From: JAPULR01 sp963665075
Lineage (GTDB): Bacteria > Chloroflexota > Dehalococcoidia > Lucifugimonadales > GCA-2712585
DNA: 64,000 nt
NCBI GenBank assembly: GCA_963665075.1
Contig: OY762063.1
Location: 434,001-498,000 of the forward strand
Reading direction: 5' to 3'
This document shows positions 1 to 9,104 of this stretch, one piece after another. The notes below the pieces were generated by a model. The model did no database searches and was not told where the DNA came from. It saw nothing but the letters and a program-made list of their open reading frames with translations. Both the position numbers and the translations under genes were made by a program. Position 1 is the first letter of the stretch, and each line of letters opens with the position of its first letter.

Positions 1-1655
1 AAGTCATATTCTGCCGCTTCCAACATCTCCGTGAATCGGATGTTGCGCTCTCGACCCTCACGCTGCTGGCGTTGCAGTCTCGCCTTGTCCTGCCGGTTCA
101 TCTTCAAGTCCCGCGTCAGTTCAACCACAATCCGCTCCGGCTTTCCGTAGGCGTCAATCAAGCCGTTGACCACCCGCCGAAGCTGGCCCAGGCCGATGTG
201 AACCGTCGGATTGGCGATGCGCCCATAGCACGCTACATTCCCGTCAACCTTCGCGTCTTTCTGCGAGTCTGCGCCCACCACGTCTCTTGTGAGAACCACG
301 CCGTAGTACTGCAGCTTGTCGTGGGCTTCTTCGTTGCGAAAATCCAAATGGCTGTCATAGCCCACAACTTCTACGGCGTCCGAATAGACCAACCCTTTCG
401 CCAGATGAGGAAGCAGCTTTCTCATCGCCTTTTCACTCAAGTTCCCATACCCGCTCACAAGGGATGCATTGGCAAGAACCCGCGCCCGCTCCTCGTCCAT
501 GCCCCATTCGTTGGCGGCCTTTTGAATCACGTCCTCCGGATCCTCCGCATCAAGCAGGAACTTGACGATTTCGTTCCGCTCATCCAACGGCATTTCAAGC
601 CAGCGGTCGCCGAAAAGAGCAACTACGGGTTTGGGTTTAGTGCGTTTGATGAGACGGACGGCGGTTTCGTCGCCCTTGATTGCCTTGCGCCCGCCGGCAG
701 CGAGGTTCAAGACAGCACCCGGCGGCAATCCCAAGTCCTTCGTCGGTTTCGTCAGCGAAATATCCTTGCCCGCCCGTAATCGTTTCAACGCCCGCTCACG
801 CATCCCCCCGTCCAAAGCCTGTTCAGGTTCCGTGCCAACGCGAATTCTGAGGTTGTTCACTTCCTGTAGCATTCGGAATTCCTGGAAGACGGGCAACGCC
901 TTCGCCGCGCGTTCCTCCCCTTCCTCCAGCAGACACCAGCCGGGATCAACGTCCTTTAGGGGGCGTTGGAAGAAGATGATGTTTCTCAGCGACTCCCAAT
1001 GCTTATCGTTCAGACTGTGATGCGCCTGCTGGGATTCCTGAATGCAGTCGAACTCCGACTCGTACATCGCTCGCTCCGGGTACAAGCCGACTCCCGCCCG
1101 CGCTCGCAGTGTTTCCCCATTCTCGTGCCGCCGGGCTAGAAATTCGCCCAGCGTCCGCGCTCCGCTTTCCGTGATTTGCCGTCGAAGCTCGCCTATGGCT
1201 TCCCGCGTCTCCGACTCTTCCGATTCCTCTCCCTGCGCCTTGCGGTTGGACTTGAATCCCCGCCTCTGGCCCAAGTGAAACAACGCACGGCCAAGTTCGT
1301 AAGGCTCCAACCTTTCGTCTAATGACCGCGCCCTAAGCCTGTACGGGTCCCAATCTTGCAACGCCTTCCGTTCCGACTCTTCAGAAGGCATCAGCCCATA
1401 TTCGACGAGAGCAGCCGTCAAATCTTCCCGCCGCTTCAGATACCGGTCTCGCCGACGGCGCTGACCGCGAGCCAACCGCCGGTCAACGGCGTTGGACGCT
1501 TCGTCTCGATCTTTGCGTCCATCCGGAAAGATGCGGACGCCCATGTCCAGCAGGCCGCAAGGTTCGCCGCTATCGTCCAACAGCGCCGCCGACCATCCTA
1601 TGGAGTTCGTACCTATATCCAACCCCAGCCGATACCTGAATTCTTTCACTGCCAT
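1..1655 (-). CDS. cas9: CRISPR-associated endonuclease Cas9, N-terminal part (runs off left edge)
   Basis: This reading frame is open from an ATG at 1655 to base 3 and gives 551 residues. Residues 8-21 (YRLGLDIGTNSIGW) are the RuvC-I motif with catalytic Asp13. An arginine-rich bridge helix follows (LARGQRRRRDRYLKRR). A segment typical of compact Cas9 proteins comes next (LGRALFHLGQRRGFKSNRK). RuvC-II (RIVVELTRDLKM, Glu512) lies near the edge. HNH, RuvC-III and the PAM-interacting region must lie beyond base 1. GGACGGAG just upstream of the ATG serves as ribosome binding site. RuvC-II near residue 510 suggests a short enzyme of roughly 1,000-1,100 residues, as in type II-C (inference). Cas9 is the RNA-guided DNA nuclease of type II CRISPR systems. 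cas1, cas2 and the array are not in this window. Subtype is uncertain, family is not. Confidence 0.95.
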   Translation of the reverse strand, partial: MAVKEFRYRLGLDIGTNSIGWSAALLDDSGEPCGLLDMGVRIFPDGRKDRDEASNAVDRRLARGQRRRRDRYLKRREDLTAALVEYGLMPSEESERKALQDWDPYRLRARSLDERLEPYELGRALFHLGQRRGFKSNRKAQGEESEESETREAIGELRRQITESGARTLGEFLARRHENGETLRARAGVGLYPERAMYESEFDCIQESQQAHHSLNDKHWESLRNIIFFQRPLKDVDPGWCLLEEGEERAAKALPVFQEFRMLQEVNNLRIRVGTEPEQALDGGMRERALKRLRAGKDISLTKPTKDLGLPPGAVLNLAAGGRKAIKGDETAVRLIKRTKPKPVVALFGDRWLEMPLDERNEIVKFLLDAEDPEDVIQKAANEWGMDEERARVLANASLVSGYGNLSEKAMRKLLPHLAKGLVYSDAVEVVGYDSHLDFRNEEAHDKLQYYGVVLTRDVVGADSQKDAKVDGNVACYGRIANPTVHIGLGQLRRVVNGLIDAYGKPERIVVELTRDLKMNRQDKARLQRQQREGRERNIRFTEMLEAAEYD

Positions 1656-1675
1656 CGCTCCGTCCTGGTTCAGAG

Positions 1676-1704
1676 TTGCAAAACTAGATTATATGTAGTA
1701 TATT
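1676..1704 (+). promoter_or_regulatory. promoter of candidate tracrRNA
   Basis: TTGCAA (1676-1681) and TATATT (1699-1704) are separated by 17 bases. The predicted start is near 1711. No protein-coding gene starts downstream on this strand before the terminator, as expected for a small RNA. Confidence 0.6.
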
Positions 1705-1716
1705 CCAAGTTGCCAA
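1688..1716 (-). promoter_or_regulatory. sigma-70-type promoter of cas9
   Basis: On the minus strand TTGGCA (1716-1711) and TATAAT (1693-1688) are 17 bases apart. Transcription would start near 1681, giving a leader of about 26 bases before the cas9 ATG. It interleaves with the oppositely directed promoter of the candidate tracrRNA, so polymerases may compete for the two. Confidence 0.7.
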
Positions 1717-1816
1717 TAGGTTTATTGACATTGCCGCCGAGGGGAGAACGGGGAGCAACGGTTAACAAGCCTAGGCAAAAAATGAGGACGGGCTACGGCC
1801 CGTCCTCTTCCTTTTT
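1711..1816 (+). ncRNA. candidate tracrRNA beside cas9
   Basis: A transcript of about 105 bases is bounded by a plausible promoter and an intrinsic terminator, divergent from cas9. In order it holds a purine-rich segment suited to pair with a CRISPR repeat (about 1725-1766), a nexus-like mini-hairpin after AACAAG (GCC-TA-GGC, 1769-1776), an A-rich linker, and a 10-bp GC-rich hairpin with a UACG loop followed by a T-run. This order and length match tracrRNAs of compact type II systems. The anti-repeat cannot be proven because the array lies outside the window. Confidence 0.55.
1784..1816 (+). terminator. bidirectional intrinsic terminator
   Basis: A perfect 10-bp stem (1784-1793 with 1798-1807) closes a UACG tetraloop on the plus strand and is followed by a T-rich run ending at 1816. 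Read on the minus strand the same stem is followed by a run of six T, so it can also end the NYN gene, whose stop lies 27 bases away. Confidence 0.8.
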
Positions 1817-1834
1817 ACGAGGCCCCGGCCCCGG

Positions 1835-2758
1835 CTACTGGCCTATTGCCCGCCTTCTTGAGTGGCTGGCGTTTTTGGCCTCGGCGGTCATTTCGTACTT
1901 CCGGGGGCGCTTGCTCCCGACGCGGACGCCCCGCTTCTCCAGAATCGGCCACAGCTTATTCGTGAACTCCATCCCGAAGCTGCCCCCCTGCATCCTCGCC
2001 ATCCGATGACGCGGAAAGCGGTTCTTGATTATCGGCAGGCAGTCCGTGCTCTTGAACGAGCCGACGGGTATCTGCCGCACAATCAAGTCCACCATCTCCT
2101 CCCGAATTCGAAGGTCGGCGGCCCGCTTGCGCTCCTCGTCCAAAGCCCTCTGATTCACGTTCCCGCCGTCGTCGCCGGCGGGCCGCAGCAGAATGTAGTC
2201 GCTGACGGGCGCAGTCACCTTGACGGTGTGGATGTGGTCGCCGGGGAAATACTCCTCGATGGTCGCCGAACGGGTGCGGACGCGGTCCGTCACCAGCCAC
2301 AGGAAGGGCGCCTTTCCGTCCGACATCTCCTTCAGCTTGGCGAAAACGGGCATGAAGTCGCTGTCGTCGCTCATCACCGCGACGAATTCCGAATCGCCGG
2401 TCACGAAGTCCGCGATGGCGTCCATCGCGATGGCCATGTCGGCGGAGTTCTTCGAGTGGTGGTGGCTGAAGTGCTGGACGCCCTTGACGGTGACGTGCAG
2501 GTTCGGGTAGCTGCCGGACGCCCACATCTCCCAGAGGGCGACGCGGTCGGCGCGGACGTAGAGGTGCAGGGAGCCGAGGGCGGGGGCGCCTTCCGGCCAC
2601 TTTTCGATGATGGCCTTGACGGTGCCCTGGGCGGCGGCCAGCAGGTTCTCCGTGTCCACGTACAACGCGGCCCTGCCAGCCTTCCGCAGGGCCCTGGTTT
2701 GCGGCCTGGATTCGGCCGAGTTGTTGGAATTGAAAAGTCCCTTGAGCAGCCCTAGCAT
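1835..2758 (-). CDS. NYN-domain nuclease (LabA/DUF88-like), 307 aa
   Basis: The N-terminal half is a NYN (PIN-like) domain with the acidic residues expected for metal-dependent RNA cleavage: VDTEN (Asp35), NSADMAIAMDA (Asp107, Asp113) and SDDSDF (Asp131-Asp134). Residues about 215-295 form a second basic domain (REEMVDLIVRQIP onward), possibly a winged-helix nucleic-acid binder. There is no signal peptide or membrane segment, so it is probably cytoplasmic. It sits between the candidate tracrRNA and a toxin gene, ending at the shared terminator. The RNA or DNA target cannot be told from sequence. NYN proteins act in RNA turnover and are also seen in defence islands. Confidence 0.8.
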   Translation of the reverse strand: MLGLLKGLFNSNNSAESRPQTRALRKAGRAALYVDTENLLAAAQGTVKAIIEKWPEGAPALGSLHLYVRADRVALWEMWASGSYPNLHVTVKGVQHFSHHHSKNSADMAIAMDAIADFVTGDSEFVAVMSDDSDFMPVFAKLKEMSDGKAPFLWLVTDRVRTRSATIEEYFPGDHIHTVKVTAPVSDYILLRPAGDDGGNVNQRALDEERKRAADLRIREEMVDLIVRQIPVGSFKSTDCLPIIKNRFPRHRMARMQGGSFGMEFTNKLWPILEKRGVRVGSKRPRKYEMTAEAKNASHSRRRAIGQ

Positions 2759-2915
2759 CGGGCAGCGTCTTTAAGATGCATCACGCCTCTCCCTTCCGTG
2801 AAAACCGGACATTGCCCCTCAATTATGCACGGTTTGGCACAAAGCCGCAAATTTTGGGCGGCATCGTGGCAACGAAAAGTTGGCATAAGTGGGGGAGGGG
2901 GGAGGAATATGTGGC

Positions 2916-3188
2916 CTACGGAAAGGAACGGTAAGCGTTCCGCCTGTGCCAGAACCTCATCAGCTGGACCTTGCCGCCCTCGAGTTTCATGGCTAAACGA
3001 TATTCTCCAATTCTGATGCGGTAGTAGTTGCGAGCGCCCCGCAGCTTCTTGACTCCACGAATTTCACTAAGTGACGACGCTTCCTTCAATTCCTGGATTT
3101 TGAATTGGACTTTTTCAAGCGTCTTCCTGTTGCCTGTCCGTCTGAGATCACGTCTAAATCTGCTGCCATATTCAAGCCGCATCCTCAC
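2916..3188 (-). CDS. RelE/ParE-superfamily toxin, 90 aa
   Basis: The small basic protein has the RelE/ParE pattern: N-terminal beta strand (LEYGSRFRRDLRR), helices, then a beta sheet ending YYRIRIGEYRLAMKLEGGKVQLMRFWHRRNAYR. Its length is normal for the family, which either cleaves mRNA on the ribosome or poisons gyrase. The start overlaps the stop of the upstream partner gene by 17 bases (less if the second ATG, 3182, is used), so translation is probably coupled. The order is partner first, toxin second, the usual toxin-antitoxin layout. A truncated relative lies at 10046-10154. Confidence 0.8.
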   Translation of the reverse strand: MRMRLEYGSRFRRDLRRTGNRKTLEKVQFKIQELKEASSLSEIRGVKKLRGARNYYRIRIGEYRLAMKLEGGKVQLMRFWHRRNAYRSFP

Positions 3189-3564
3189 CCCGCAAAATGG
3201 CCATTACGCTCTCTTCACTGACCAGTTCGGATTCCAGACATTCCTCCATGGCCTTAACCAGGGCGGCGTCTTCCTCCTCGCTGATGGGGTCTACGAGGTC
3301 TGCGATGTCGGAAGGGAGTTCTACGTCGAAGGAGTCTTCAAAGTAACCGGCTCCCTTGTAAGTTGCAACGAAAACTGCCGCGATATCCAGACCTCTGTCA
3401 GTGGCGGATTTCAGGTCGGCGCGGGCCTTGTCCCACTCAGACTGGCGCAGCCATTCGACGGCGCGGTCAAAACAGTCTCTTGCCGGGTCCGCGCTCGGAC
3501 TGCGGGATTCTTCGCGTTCCTTGATGGTGGTGTTTGGGACTGGGCTTTCTGAATCTGCTGTCAT
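3172..3564 (-). CDS. putative antitoxin/partner of RelE-like toxin, 130 aa
   Basis: The protein is acidic. Its central part (YFDRA/CFDRA..RLRQSEWDKARADL..A) resembles a helical repeat, and the C-terminal stretch (DIADLVDPISEEEDAALV..LRGED) is very acidic. A paralogue of identical length (130 aa) lies at 10138-10530 beside a broken toxin. Position and overlap with the toxin suggest it neutralises it. I see no classical DNA-binding fold such as ribbon-helix-helix, so regulation may differ from RelB. No named family is recognised. Confidence 0.65.
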   Translation of the reverse strand: MTADSESPVPNTTIKEREESRSPSADPARDCFDRAVEWLRQSEWDKARADLKSATDRGLDIAAVFVATYKGAGYFEDSFDVELPSDIADLVDPISEEEDAALVKAMEECLESELVSEESVMAILRGEDAA

Positions 3565-3614
3565 GGTTCACTCTCTATCTGTTGGCGGAGTATTTGATTG
3601 CCGATGTGTGGGAT

Positions 3615-3620
3615 ATTATA
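3615..3620 (-). promoter_or_regulatory. -10 element of the toxin operon
   Basis: Minus-strand TATAAT lies in the context GGTGTATAAT. The same ten bases recur upstream of the paralogous operon (10589-10594), which argues that it is the functional promoter core. Confidence 0.5.
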
Positions 3621-3654
3621 CACCTACAGACGCCGTGCAATATGTTCATTATCC

Positions 3655-5790
3655 CTAGGGGAACCCCTCTGGCCGCCACCCTGATACATATTTCTGGGCG
3701 AGTTTTACAAAATACTGATCATCTGGGTCTAGGTTATCGTAATTTGGAGAGTGGGCCAACCTTTCCACTGCATCTGCAAACTCTTCCCCGAACACCTCCA
3801 AAAGATTATCCCAAGACAGCAATTTCTCTGTATGACCACCCCTAGTGTAGTGAACAATCGCAGTGCACAAAATATTAAGGACAAAGCCCTCATCGCTTAA
3901 GTGCTGTCGCAATCGGTATGTAAGGCTATCCCCATCTACGCCATCAAAGAATTTTAATGTTCGATACAAGAGGACAAAAAGGTCCCATTCACTGCTTAGT
4001 TCCTTCGCTGTGGCCGATTCCAAGCGACTTACTAATTTTCTTTGTAATTCTTTCGGGTAGTTTTCGTCAATACGACAAACTATGAAGCGGAAATCAACAC
4101 TTTCTAGCAGTTCGATAATGTGCAGCCAACCCGATAACGCATTTACTTTATTGAGTATCTCAGGCATCCAGTCCTTAAGTGTCTTCGGGTCATCTACCCT
4201 TCTCAAAAGTTGAGACGCAATGGTGGATGCATGAGACCTCAGCGGCTCATCTGACCTTCCAGTATATGAATCTTCACTTAGTCTCCCCATGAGATTTACA
4301 AACACAGGCACGGACACACGAGCTGCTTCAACAGAAAATTGAAATTCAAAGTCAGAGATTCGTGTAAGCGCTTGCCGAAGTCGCTGATTATCAAGAGCAT
4401 CCAATTGTTGCTTTAGTTTGTATTCATCTGTCAGAGATTCAATCAGCTTATTAACTTCATGAGTCGTAAGCGCGTCATTATCTAGCCCACCTCGGAAGTA
4501 TATCTGTAGCACTTCCTCACAGGCCACACGCCTTTCTCTGCGCCAAGTCTTGTTGTTGTATCGGTCATGTGATGCGTGACCAAGGTGCACCATGGATTCA
4601 GGGAAAAGCATTTCGCAAACAGTGTCGAAAACTTTCCTATCATCTCCCACTCGCTCTTGTATAGCCAAAAGTCCTTCTTTAATCATTCTCATTCGATGAT
4701 CATCAGGCATTCTAACTAACCATCGTGCCTCAGAATGCACCAGATACTCTGGGTGATGCCTAATCTCATCGTAAATCTCTGGTCTTAGAATACGTAGAGC
4801 TTCCAAGCCAAGAATATCAGCCAATGCAACCTCATGCCCCACCATGTCTAAAGTTAGGGGAAGAACATTCATAAATCGCTTTACATCCCGTAGATTGGCC
4901 AAAAGAGGTTTGACAATCCCGGAAATAACATGCCCAACAGACGCATCGTGATACCCTATGAGTTCGCGATCCTTAATCACTGCATAGAGCCTATCAACCA
5001 AAATTGACGAAATCGATGTCTCCGCAATCACAGGAAGGTCATAGCTATCTTGAACAATCTTGTCTAAATAACGCCTTCCGTCGGATTCATTTCCGTTGCC
5101 AGCCAAACTGTTCGCCAGACTCTTTGCTACGAGTCGCCTATCAAATGCCAATAGATAGACTACATTAGGCAAATCTGAAGTCAGACGCACTAGTCGCATA
5201 ATCTCTCGTATCTCGTTCTGTTCAAGCCTATCTATATCATCGATAAACACCACAAGCCTTACTCCTGAATCATTTAATTCAGACTTGAGTTCATCTCGCT
5301 TCTTATGTAGGCTCGGTGGCTCCGTCAAGGAAGCAGTAACCTGAGCAGTGAAACCCACAACTTCCGTAACCATTGGAATACCGGACAACCGGCTTAGGGG
5401 TGCCAAAGCTTGACCAAGACCGCTAAGTCTTCTTGCTACTCTTCTTAATCTGTCACTACTTTTGTGGCCGAGTTGTGCACTCAACTCGCCAAAGAAGCGT
5501 ACCACTAAGTCGTCAGCCCCGCCGAATAACCAAGGGTTAAACTTCAATACAGATATATTGTCTCCGTGCTCATCAAGTGTTTCAGCCACCATGTTAAGGA
5601 TGGAAGTCTTCCCTGATCCCCACTCGCCAGTTACTGCTATAGTAAAGCCCTGATTTACAGGTACGGCACTAATCTGTCGCGCTATTTTGTCAGCAAACTG
5701 TCTCCTATCTAGGAGGTCTTGCTTTCGACTCTCAATGGGCCAATCAACATCCAAACTCATTGTTTGACTAGAAAATTCCTTGCTATTCAC
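3655..5790 (-). CDS. KAP-family P-loop NTPase, 711 aa
   Basis: Walker A is GEWGSGKT (residues 55-62) and Walker B is VVFIDDID (about 179-186). The motif FNPWLFGG between them is characteristic of KAP NTPases. The C-terminal 400 residues are helical with no recognised domain. I see no clear transmembrane pair, unlike classic membrane KAP proteins; only a weakly hydrophobic stretch around 137-155. Base composition is visibly lower in GC than the neighbours, which suggests acquisition. KAP NTPases are frequent in anti-phage systems, where they sense or signal. Here it lies between a toxin operon and a restriction-methylation enzyme, and its start is 45 bases beyond the stop of the latter. Confidence 0.85.
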   Translation of the reverse strand: MNSKEFSSQTMSLDVDWPIESRKQDLLDRRQFADKIARQISAVPVNQGFTIAVTGEWGSGKTSILNMVAETLDEHGDNISVLKFNPWLFGGADDLVVRFFGELSAQLGHKSSDRLRRVARRLSGLGQALAPLSRLSGIPMVTEVVGFTAQVTASLTEPPSLHKKRDELKSELNDSGVRLVVFIDDIDRLEQNEIREIMRLVRLTSDLPNVVYLLAFDRRLVAKSLANSLAGNGNESDGRRYLDKIVQDSYDLPVIAETSISSILVDRLYAVIKDRELIGYHDASVGHVISGIVKPLLANLRDVKRFMNVLPLTLDMVGHEVALADILGLEALRILRPEIYDEIRHHPEYLVHSEARWLVRMPDDHRMRMIKEGLLAIQERVGDDRKVFDTVCEMLFPESMVHLGHASHDRYNNKTWRRERRVACEEVLQIYFRGGLDNDALTTHEVNKLIESLTDEYKLKQQLDALDNQRLRQALTRISDFEFQFSVEAARVSVPVFVNLMGRLSEDSYTGRSDEPLRSHASTIASQLLRRVDDPKTLKDWMPEILNKVNALSGWLHIIELLESVDFRFIVCRIDENYPKELQRKLVSRLESATAKELSSEWDLFVLLYRTLKFFDGVDGDSLTYRLRQHLSDEGFVLNILCTAIVHYTRGGHTEKLLSWDNLLEVFGEEFADAVERLAHSPNYDNLDPDDQYFVKLAQKYVSGWRPEGFP

Positions 5791-5835
5791 TATATACTCC
5801 GTCTATGTAAACTATCCTTCACAACTATTTTACGC

Positions 5836-8800
5836 CTAGACTAGGAGGCGGGTTACGGCGGTTTCTACCGCGGCGCCTTGGGGGGAGGTGCGGAGCCAGG
5901 CGCGGAGTTCGCGGCGGGCGATGGTGACGGACACGTCGTCGTCGCGTTCGGCGCGCACCTCTGACAGACGCTGGGCGCCGCCGACGGCGGCCGCTCGTCC
6001 GGCGTAGGATATTTCGACGTGGAGGGGGTCGTCGGCGTCGAACTCCGGTATGGGCAGTTTCCACAGGTGTTTGTGCAAGTCGCGGGTCTTACCAGCCCAG
6101 TTAGGTGTCGTGTACTTGTTGACTGCATCCGACAAAGCATCGCTGTTGATGATTGCGAGCAGATAATATGCTTCTGCTAAATCCTTGCAAGTAATCCAAT
6201 ACGTAGTGGTGTCCATCAAGATTTGATCATCAGCAACCAAAGCCGCAGTCGGAGTGCCAGATCTTGTATACACCACTCTAATAGGGCGATCGCCAGCTTG
6301 TTTCCGCCATTCTAACTGCGATGACAGTTTGCCGTAATGGTCCAAATTCGCCAGAAGGTCTAGCTTGTTGTGGGGTTGCTTGTTGTCTTCCCACATACCG
6401 CTTATGATTCGCCATCTATCTCGCATTCTCTTTTCCAAGCTACCTGTACTGACTCTGCTGATGCCGACGTTGTCAATGGAAATTTCCCAATTCTCCCTCT
6501 TGAAAGGCAAGATCGCTTTGAGGGGAGTCAGTGTAATGTAGGGCGCAAGCGTCTCTCCGAGATGAATAGCAAATTGATGTGCCGTTTCGATGGTCTGCCC
6601 TGTTATTGCGGTCAAATCAAGACTGCGCCACGGTTCCTTATCGTAACGACCGCGGCGAGGATTCACAGTCAGCGTTTGACCCGCACGAATAATTGCCGGA
6701 TTTGTCGTCTCCTCAACGAATAGGAGAGGCCGAGGATAAATGTCTGCACCCTTCCGGGTAAAAGCAGCATAAGGCGAATCGCCACGTTGGGAAGTATCAG
6801 TAATCTGGCCTTTTATACGTTCTACTGTCTCCGTCCCTGTCTTTCCCAACCAACGTTCCACATAATTCGCAAGAGCTACCGCCCCCCCATCCTCGCTACA
6901 ATTTCGAGCAAACACTACGGACGCTGGGACGGGAAAGAATGTATTGGGTTCCAGTTTCTCCAAATCCCAAGCTATCTTGTAACTAAAGTCTACTGACAAA
7001 ACCCGTCCGGGAGTACGTTTTTTTCCTATGCCTCTGGATTTGGCTTGCCATGAACCAGTACGCCATTTGCTGTACTGACCTGCTTGTAGGGCGCTGTGGG
7101 GCAGCACCATCCCAATGACGCCGTCCTTCTTCAGATACAAGTCCACACAACGGGCAAAGAACAGCCCGGCCACGTCTTGACGGCCTGCGTAGCGTCCGCC
7201 AGCCCATATGCCATAGGTGTCCCTGCTCTGCCGACCTAACTCAACGCGCAATGTACTGGCAGTGTTGCGATAACTCAGCCAGGGAGGGTTGCCGATAACC
7301 ACGTCCACCTTGTTGCGGGCCAGCGCCACGGGCCGCACCAGGTTGCGGGTGTAGTAGGCCCAGATGTGGTCGCGCCCCTGCCTGTGTAGGCTCTGCAGCG
7401 TGTCGATGGTCTCCTCCAGCATATCCCTTTCGTCGGAGTCCGTTATCCCGTGGTCGTCCAGGTACACAAAGGGGTGTTCGCCCTTCTCGATGGCCTCGGA
7501 CACGTCCCCCATCAGCGCGTCGAAATCCTCGGCCCTATCCACCAGGCTCACGGGGAAGACAAGCTCCGTGTTATGCTCGTCGTTGACTTGGATGGTGACG
7601 TCCTGCTCGGCGAACATGTCGCCGGTGCGGTAGCGAAGTTGGAGGGCGTCGCCGAGGTAGATGGGGACGGTGACGTTTTGGGAAAAACCCTCGGCGACGG
7701 CGGCCTGGATGGCGGGCTGGGCGGCGAGAACCCAGGCGGCGCGGGCGAGGTGGACGGCGACGGGGTGAACGTCGATGCCCGCAACCTGAATCCGCAGCCA
7801 GTCCAGCGTGTCCTTGCCGTCCAATCCCCTGTCTCTGGCGGTTTCGATGAGGTGGGTGACGGCCTCGGCGACGAAAGTCCCGGAGCCGCAGGCGGGGTCG
7901 AGGACGGACTGGTCGAGGGGGTCGGTCACCACCTCGCGGACCATCGTGCGGGCCAGCCAGTCGGGGGTGTAGTATTCGCCAAGCTGACGGCGTTCGTCGG
8001 GCGGGATGACGGTTTCGTATAGAATGGACGCGACGTCGTTGGGGGCCTGCTGCCAGTCGAAGCGGGCGACGCGGCGGGCGAGGGTCTTCAGCAAGGGCAG
8101 GCCGCCGTCCACCTCCGTGGGCCAGGCGAAGAAGTCCGACTCCACCACGCCCTGCAGGCCGGTCTTGTTGCGGAACTCCCGCCCCTGGAGCAGGTCGGCG
8201 GGGGCGTTCTCCGCCCGCTCCCGCACGTCGATGCCGAAGCGGGCCTGGACGACCATGCCGATGACCGCGGTGAGATAGGTGTGGCGGACGAACAGGTCGT
8301 CCATGTCGTCATCCGTGGCGGCTACCTCGCCGAGGGCGGCCATGAGCAGGTTGCGCCAAAGCCGGGTCTTGACGCGGATGGTGTTGGCGCGCTTGTTGCG
8401 GCGGTAGAGGGCCTTGAGGACGGCAATGTCCCGCTCGTAGTGGGCGCTGTTGGGACCGAAGCGGTCGGGGATGGAAGCGCGGGTCGGGGGCACGTCTTCC
8501 TCGGCGTTGAAGGCGTTGTCGCGGAGCCATTCGAAGAGGGTGAACCAGCGGTCGGGGTCGTCGAAGGTGAAGGCGTAGGGAAGGACGGGCTTGACGGGGC
8601 CGGCGTTGGGCCAGCGGAGGAGCCAGTGTTTGCCGTCGGTGAGGACGCCCATGCGGACGCGCCCGCGGCTGTGGGATTGCTCCAGGTAGTCGTCCAGCTG
8701 GCGGACGTTTTCCGGGTCGGGGTCGAAGCCGGGGGTGGTGCCAATGCGACGCTTGAATTCTATGAAGGTGTCGAGGGCTGTGAGGTCGACGGCGCGGCGG

Positions 8801-8982
8801 GAGTGTTCTGCCGGCGGATTTTCCTCGACGATGCCGTCGCCGGTTGCGAGACCGGTGAGGACGAGGAAGTCGCGGACGGCGGTGGTGATGTTCGCCTCCG
8901 CCTCGAAATTATCGTGACGACGGAGGATCTCCGCGGCGGAGTCCCGGAATTTAGGGTCGTTGTCGTCTATGTGTTCCAGCAT
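5836..8982 (-). CDS. type IIG-like restriction enzyme/adenine DNA methyltransferase, about 1,048 aa
   Basis: The N-terminus has a possible PD-(D/E)XK nuclease core (VDL near residue 69, then FIEFKRR with Glu and Lys near 78-80). The middle carries N6-adenine methyltransferase motif I (LDPACGSGTF, about 364-373) and motif IV (NPPW, about 568). The C-terminal part looks like a target-recognition domain. Size and order fit single-chain type IIG (Eco57I-like) enzymes; BREX PglX is an alternative, but no other BREX gene is visible. A TTG nine bases upstream (8991) is an alternative start. The C-terminal recognition part is lower in GC than the N-terminal two thirds, as when recognition modules are exchanged. 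Confidence 0.8.
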   Translation of the reverse strand: MLEHIDDNDPKFRDSAAEILRRHDNFEAEANITTAVRDFLVLTGLATGDGIVEENPPAEHSRRAVDLTALDTFIEFKRRIGTTPGFDPDPENVRQLDDYLEQSHSRGRVRMGVLTDGKHWLLRWPNAGPVKPVLPYAFTFDDPDRWFTLFEWLRDNAFNAEEDVPPTRASIPDRFGPNSAHYERDIAVLKALYRRNKRANTIRVKTRLWRNLLMAALGEVAATDDDMDDLFVRHTYLTAVIGMVVQARFGIDVRERAENAPADLLQGREFRNKTGLQGVVESDFFAWPTEVDGGLPLLKTLARRVARFDWQQAPNDVASILYETVIPPDERRQLGEYYTPDWLARTMVREVVTDPLDQSVLDPACGSGTFVAEAVTHLIETARDRGLDGKDTLDWLRIQVAGIDVHPVAVHLARAAWVLAAQPAIQAAVAEGFSQNVTVPIYLGDALQLRYRTGDMFAEQDVTIQVNDEHNTELVFPVSLVDRAEDFDALMGDVSEAIEKGEHPFVYLDDHGITDSDERDMLEETIDTLQSLHRQGRDHIWAYYTRNLVRPVALARNKVDVVIGNPPWLSYRNTASTLRVELGRQSRDTYGIWAGGRYAGRQDVAGLFFARCVDLYLKKDGVIGMVLPHSALQAGQYSKWRTGSWQAKSRGIGKKRTPGRVLSVDFSYKIAWDLEKLEPNTFFPVPASVVFARNCSEDGGAVALANYVERWLGKTGTETVERIKGQITDTSQRGDSPYAAFTRKGADIYPRPLLFVEETTNPAIIRAGQTLTVNPRRGRYDKEPWRSLDLTAITGQTIETAHQFAIHLGETLAPYITLTPLKAILPFKRENWEISIDNVGISRVSTGSLEKRMRDRWRIISGMWEDNKQPHNKLDLLANLDHYGKLSSQLEWRKQAGDRPIRVVYTRSGTPTAALVADDQILMDTTTYWITCKDLAEAYYLLAIINSDALSDAVNKYTTPNWAGKTRDLHKHLWKLPIPEFDADDPLHVEISYAGRAAAVGGAQRLSEVRAERDDDVSVTIARRELRAWLRTSPQGAAVETAVTRLLV

Positions 8983-9104
8983 CACCCCCAATTATGCAAA
9001 CTAAACGGGAAGGTTGCAAATGGTCGGGAAGGGGTTGCCATTAGATACTAACTACAAGATACTAACTATACGCTAACCGGATTCTAACCAGGGGATACGT
9101 CAAA

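Noticed and set aside
1681..1830. CRISPR array near cas9
   Set aside because: No repeat-spacer pattern exists in the window; only a single anti-repeat-like segment is present.
72..2009. Several plus-strand frames of 60-235 codons
   Set aside because: They are shadows of the minus-strand cas9 and NYN genes, with no recognisable domains.
5836..8982. Calling the methyltransferase a BREX PglX
   Set aside because: No other BREX gene is present nearby, and an N-terminal nuclease-like core fits type IIG better.
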